Positions 33,823 through 33,934 of a stretch of 33,934 bases of DNA are shown here, one piece after another. Location of the stretch: the NCBI GenBank assembly GCA_027019205.1, contig JALUWZ010000173.1, forward strand, positions 1 through 33,934. The letters run 5' to 3'. Positions within the stretch are counted from its first letter, which is position 1; every line of letters begins with the position of its first letter. Origin of the DNA: Emcibacter sp. Lineage in GTDB: Bacteria; Pseudomonadota; Alphaproteobacteria; Sphingomonadales; Emcibacteraceae. Below the pieces are notes generated by a model. The model saw only the letters and a list, made by a program, of their open reading frames with translations. It searched no databases and was not told the origin of the DNA. The position numbers and the translations under genes are program-made.

Positions 33823-33934
33823 ATGCTGGACCTGCCCGCCCCTTTGCGCTGGTTATATATTGACCTCAACAGCTATTTCGCCAGTGTCGAGCAGCAGCTT
33901 CAGCCCCGTCTGCGCGGCAGGCCGGTGGCCGTGG
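33823..33934 (+). CDS. Y-family DNA polymerase (DinB/UmuC type), N-terminal fragment
   Basis: Thirty-seven residues are visible before the window ends. [30 protein letters not shown] is the start of a Y-family translesion polymerase, with the metal-binding D of [13 protein letters not shown] and the steric-gate aromatic region. The opening fits DinB or UmuC-like enzymes rather than ImuB, which lacks these catalytic residues. The SOS box just upstream supports damage-inducible expression. The C-terminus and any beta-clamp motif are outside the window. Confidence 0.85.
   Translation, partial: MLDLPAPLRWLYIDLNSYFASVEQQLQPRLRGRPVAV

Overview
This window reads as chromosome of a motile alphaproteobacterium with mid-range GC. 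The evidence is a canonical CtrA, a ChpT phosphotransferase, a GTTC-N7-GTTC SOS box of the alphaproteobacterial type, and alphaproteobacterial pairings such as rluD next to rpoH. I cannot name the genus. CtrA and ChpT beside flagellar and chemotaxis genes suggest a Rhodospirillales-, Sneathiellales- or Emcibacter-like lineage, but that is inference.

Bases 1-9092 hold the flagellar block. It opens with the 3' end of a sigma-54 activator (FlbD type), then flhA, flhF, flhG, a proline-rich FliK-like protein and a small protein that resembles half of the QueF tunnelling fold, all on the plus strand. fliJ and fliI follow on the minus strand. fliI and ctrA are divergent across an AT-rich regulatory region of about 330 bp. 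ctrA ends at a strong terminator that also faces the chemotaxis operon cheA-cheW-cheY-cheB-cheR on the minus strand. chpT lies just upstream of cheA on the same strand. The CtrA relay genes therefore bracket the chemotaxis operon, which fits shared cell-cycle and motility control.

Bases 17000-22616 are housekeeping and small accessory genes: cysQ, a LysE-family exporter, a DUF3253 protein, a JAMM metallopeptidase, a small membrane protein, rluD, rpoH and a TraB/GumN protein. Bases 22700-30230 are translation genes: rpmI, rplT, pheS, pheT and lepA, with one SAM-dependent methyltransferase between pheT and lepA. Bases 30300-33934 hold a secreted alanine-rich 11-residue-repeat protein, a monohaem cytochrome c, a methionine gamma-lyase-like PLP enzyme, an LACTB2-like metallo-beta-lactamase-fold protein and the start of an SOS-controlled Y-family DNA polymerase.

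The most unusual observations are these. (1) A palindromic REP-like element sits in frame inside two unrelated genes, as two tandem copies at the C-terminus of PheS and one copy near the N-terminus of the methionine gamma-lyase, with compensatory changes in its stem. (2) A truncated-globin-like domain sits between the Hpt and kinase core of CheA. (3) A QueF-like fold without its catalytic motif is encoded in the flagellar operon. (4) A triple TTAAC array at 11-bp spacing, an extended CtrA-type box, lies upstream of the 11-residue-repeat protein.
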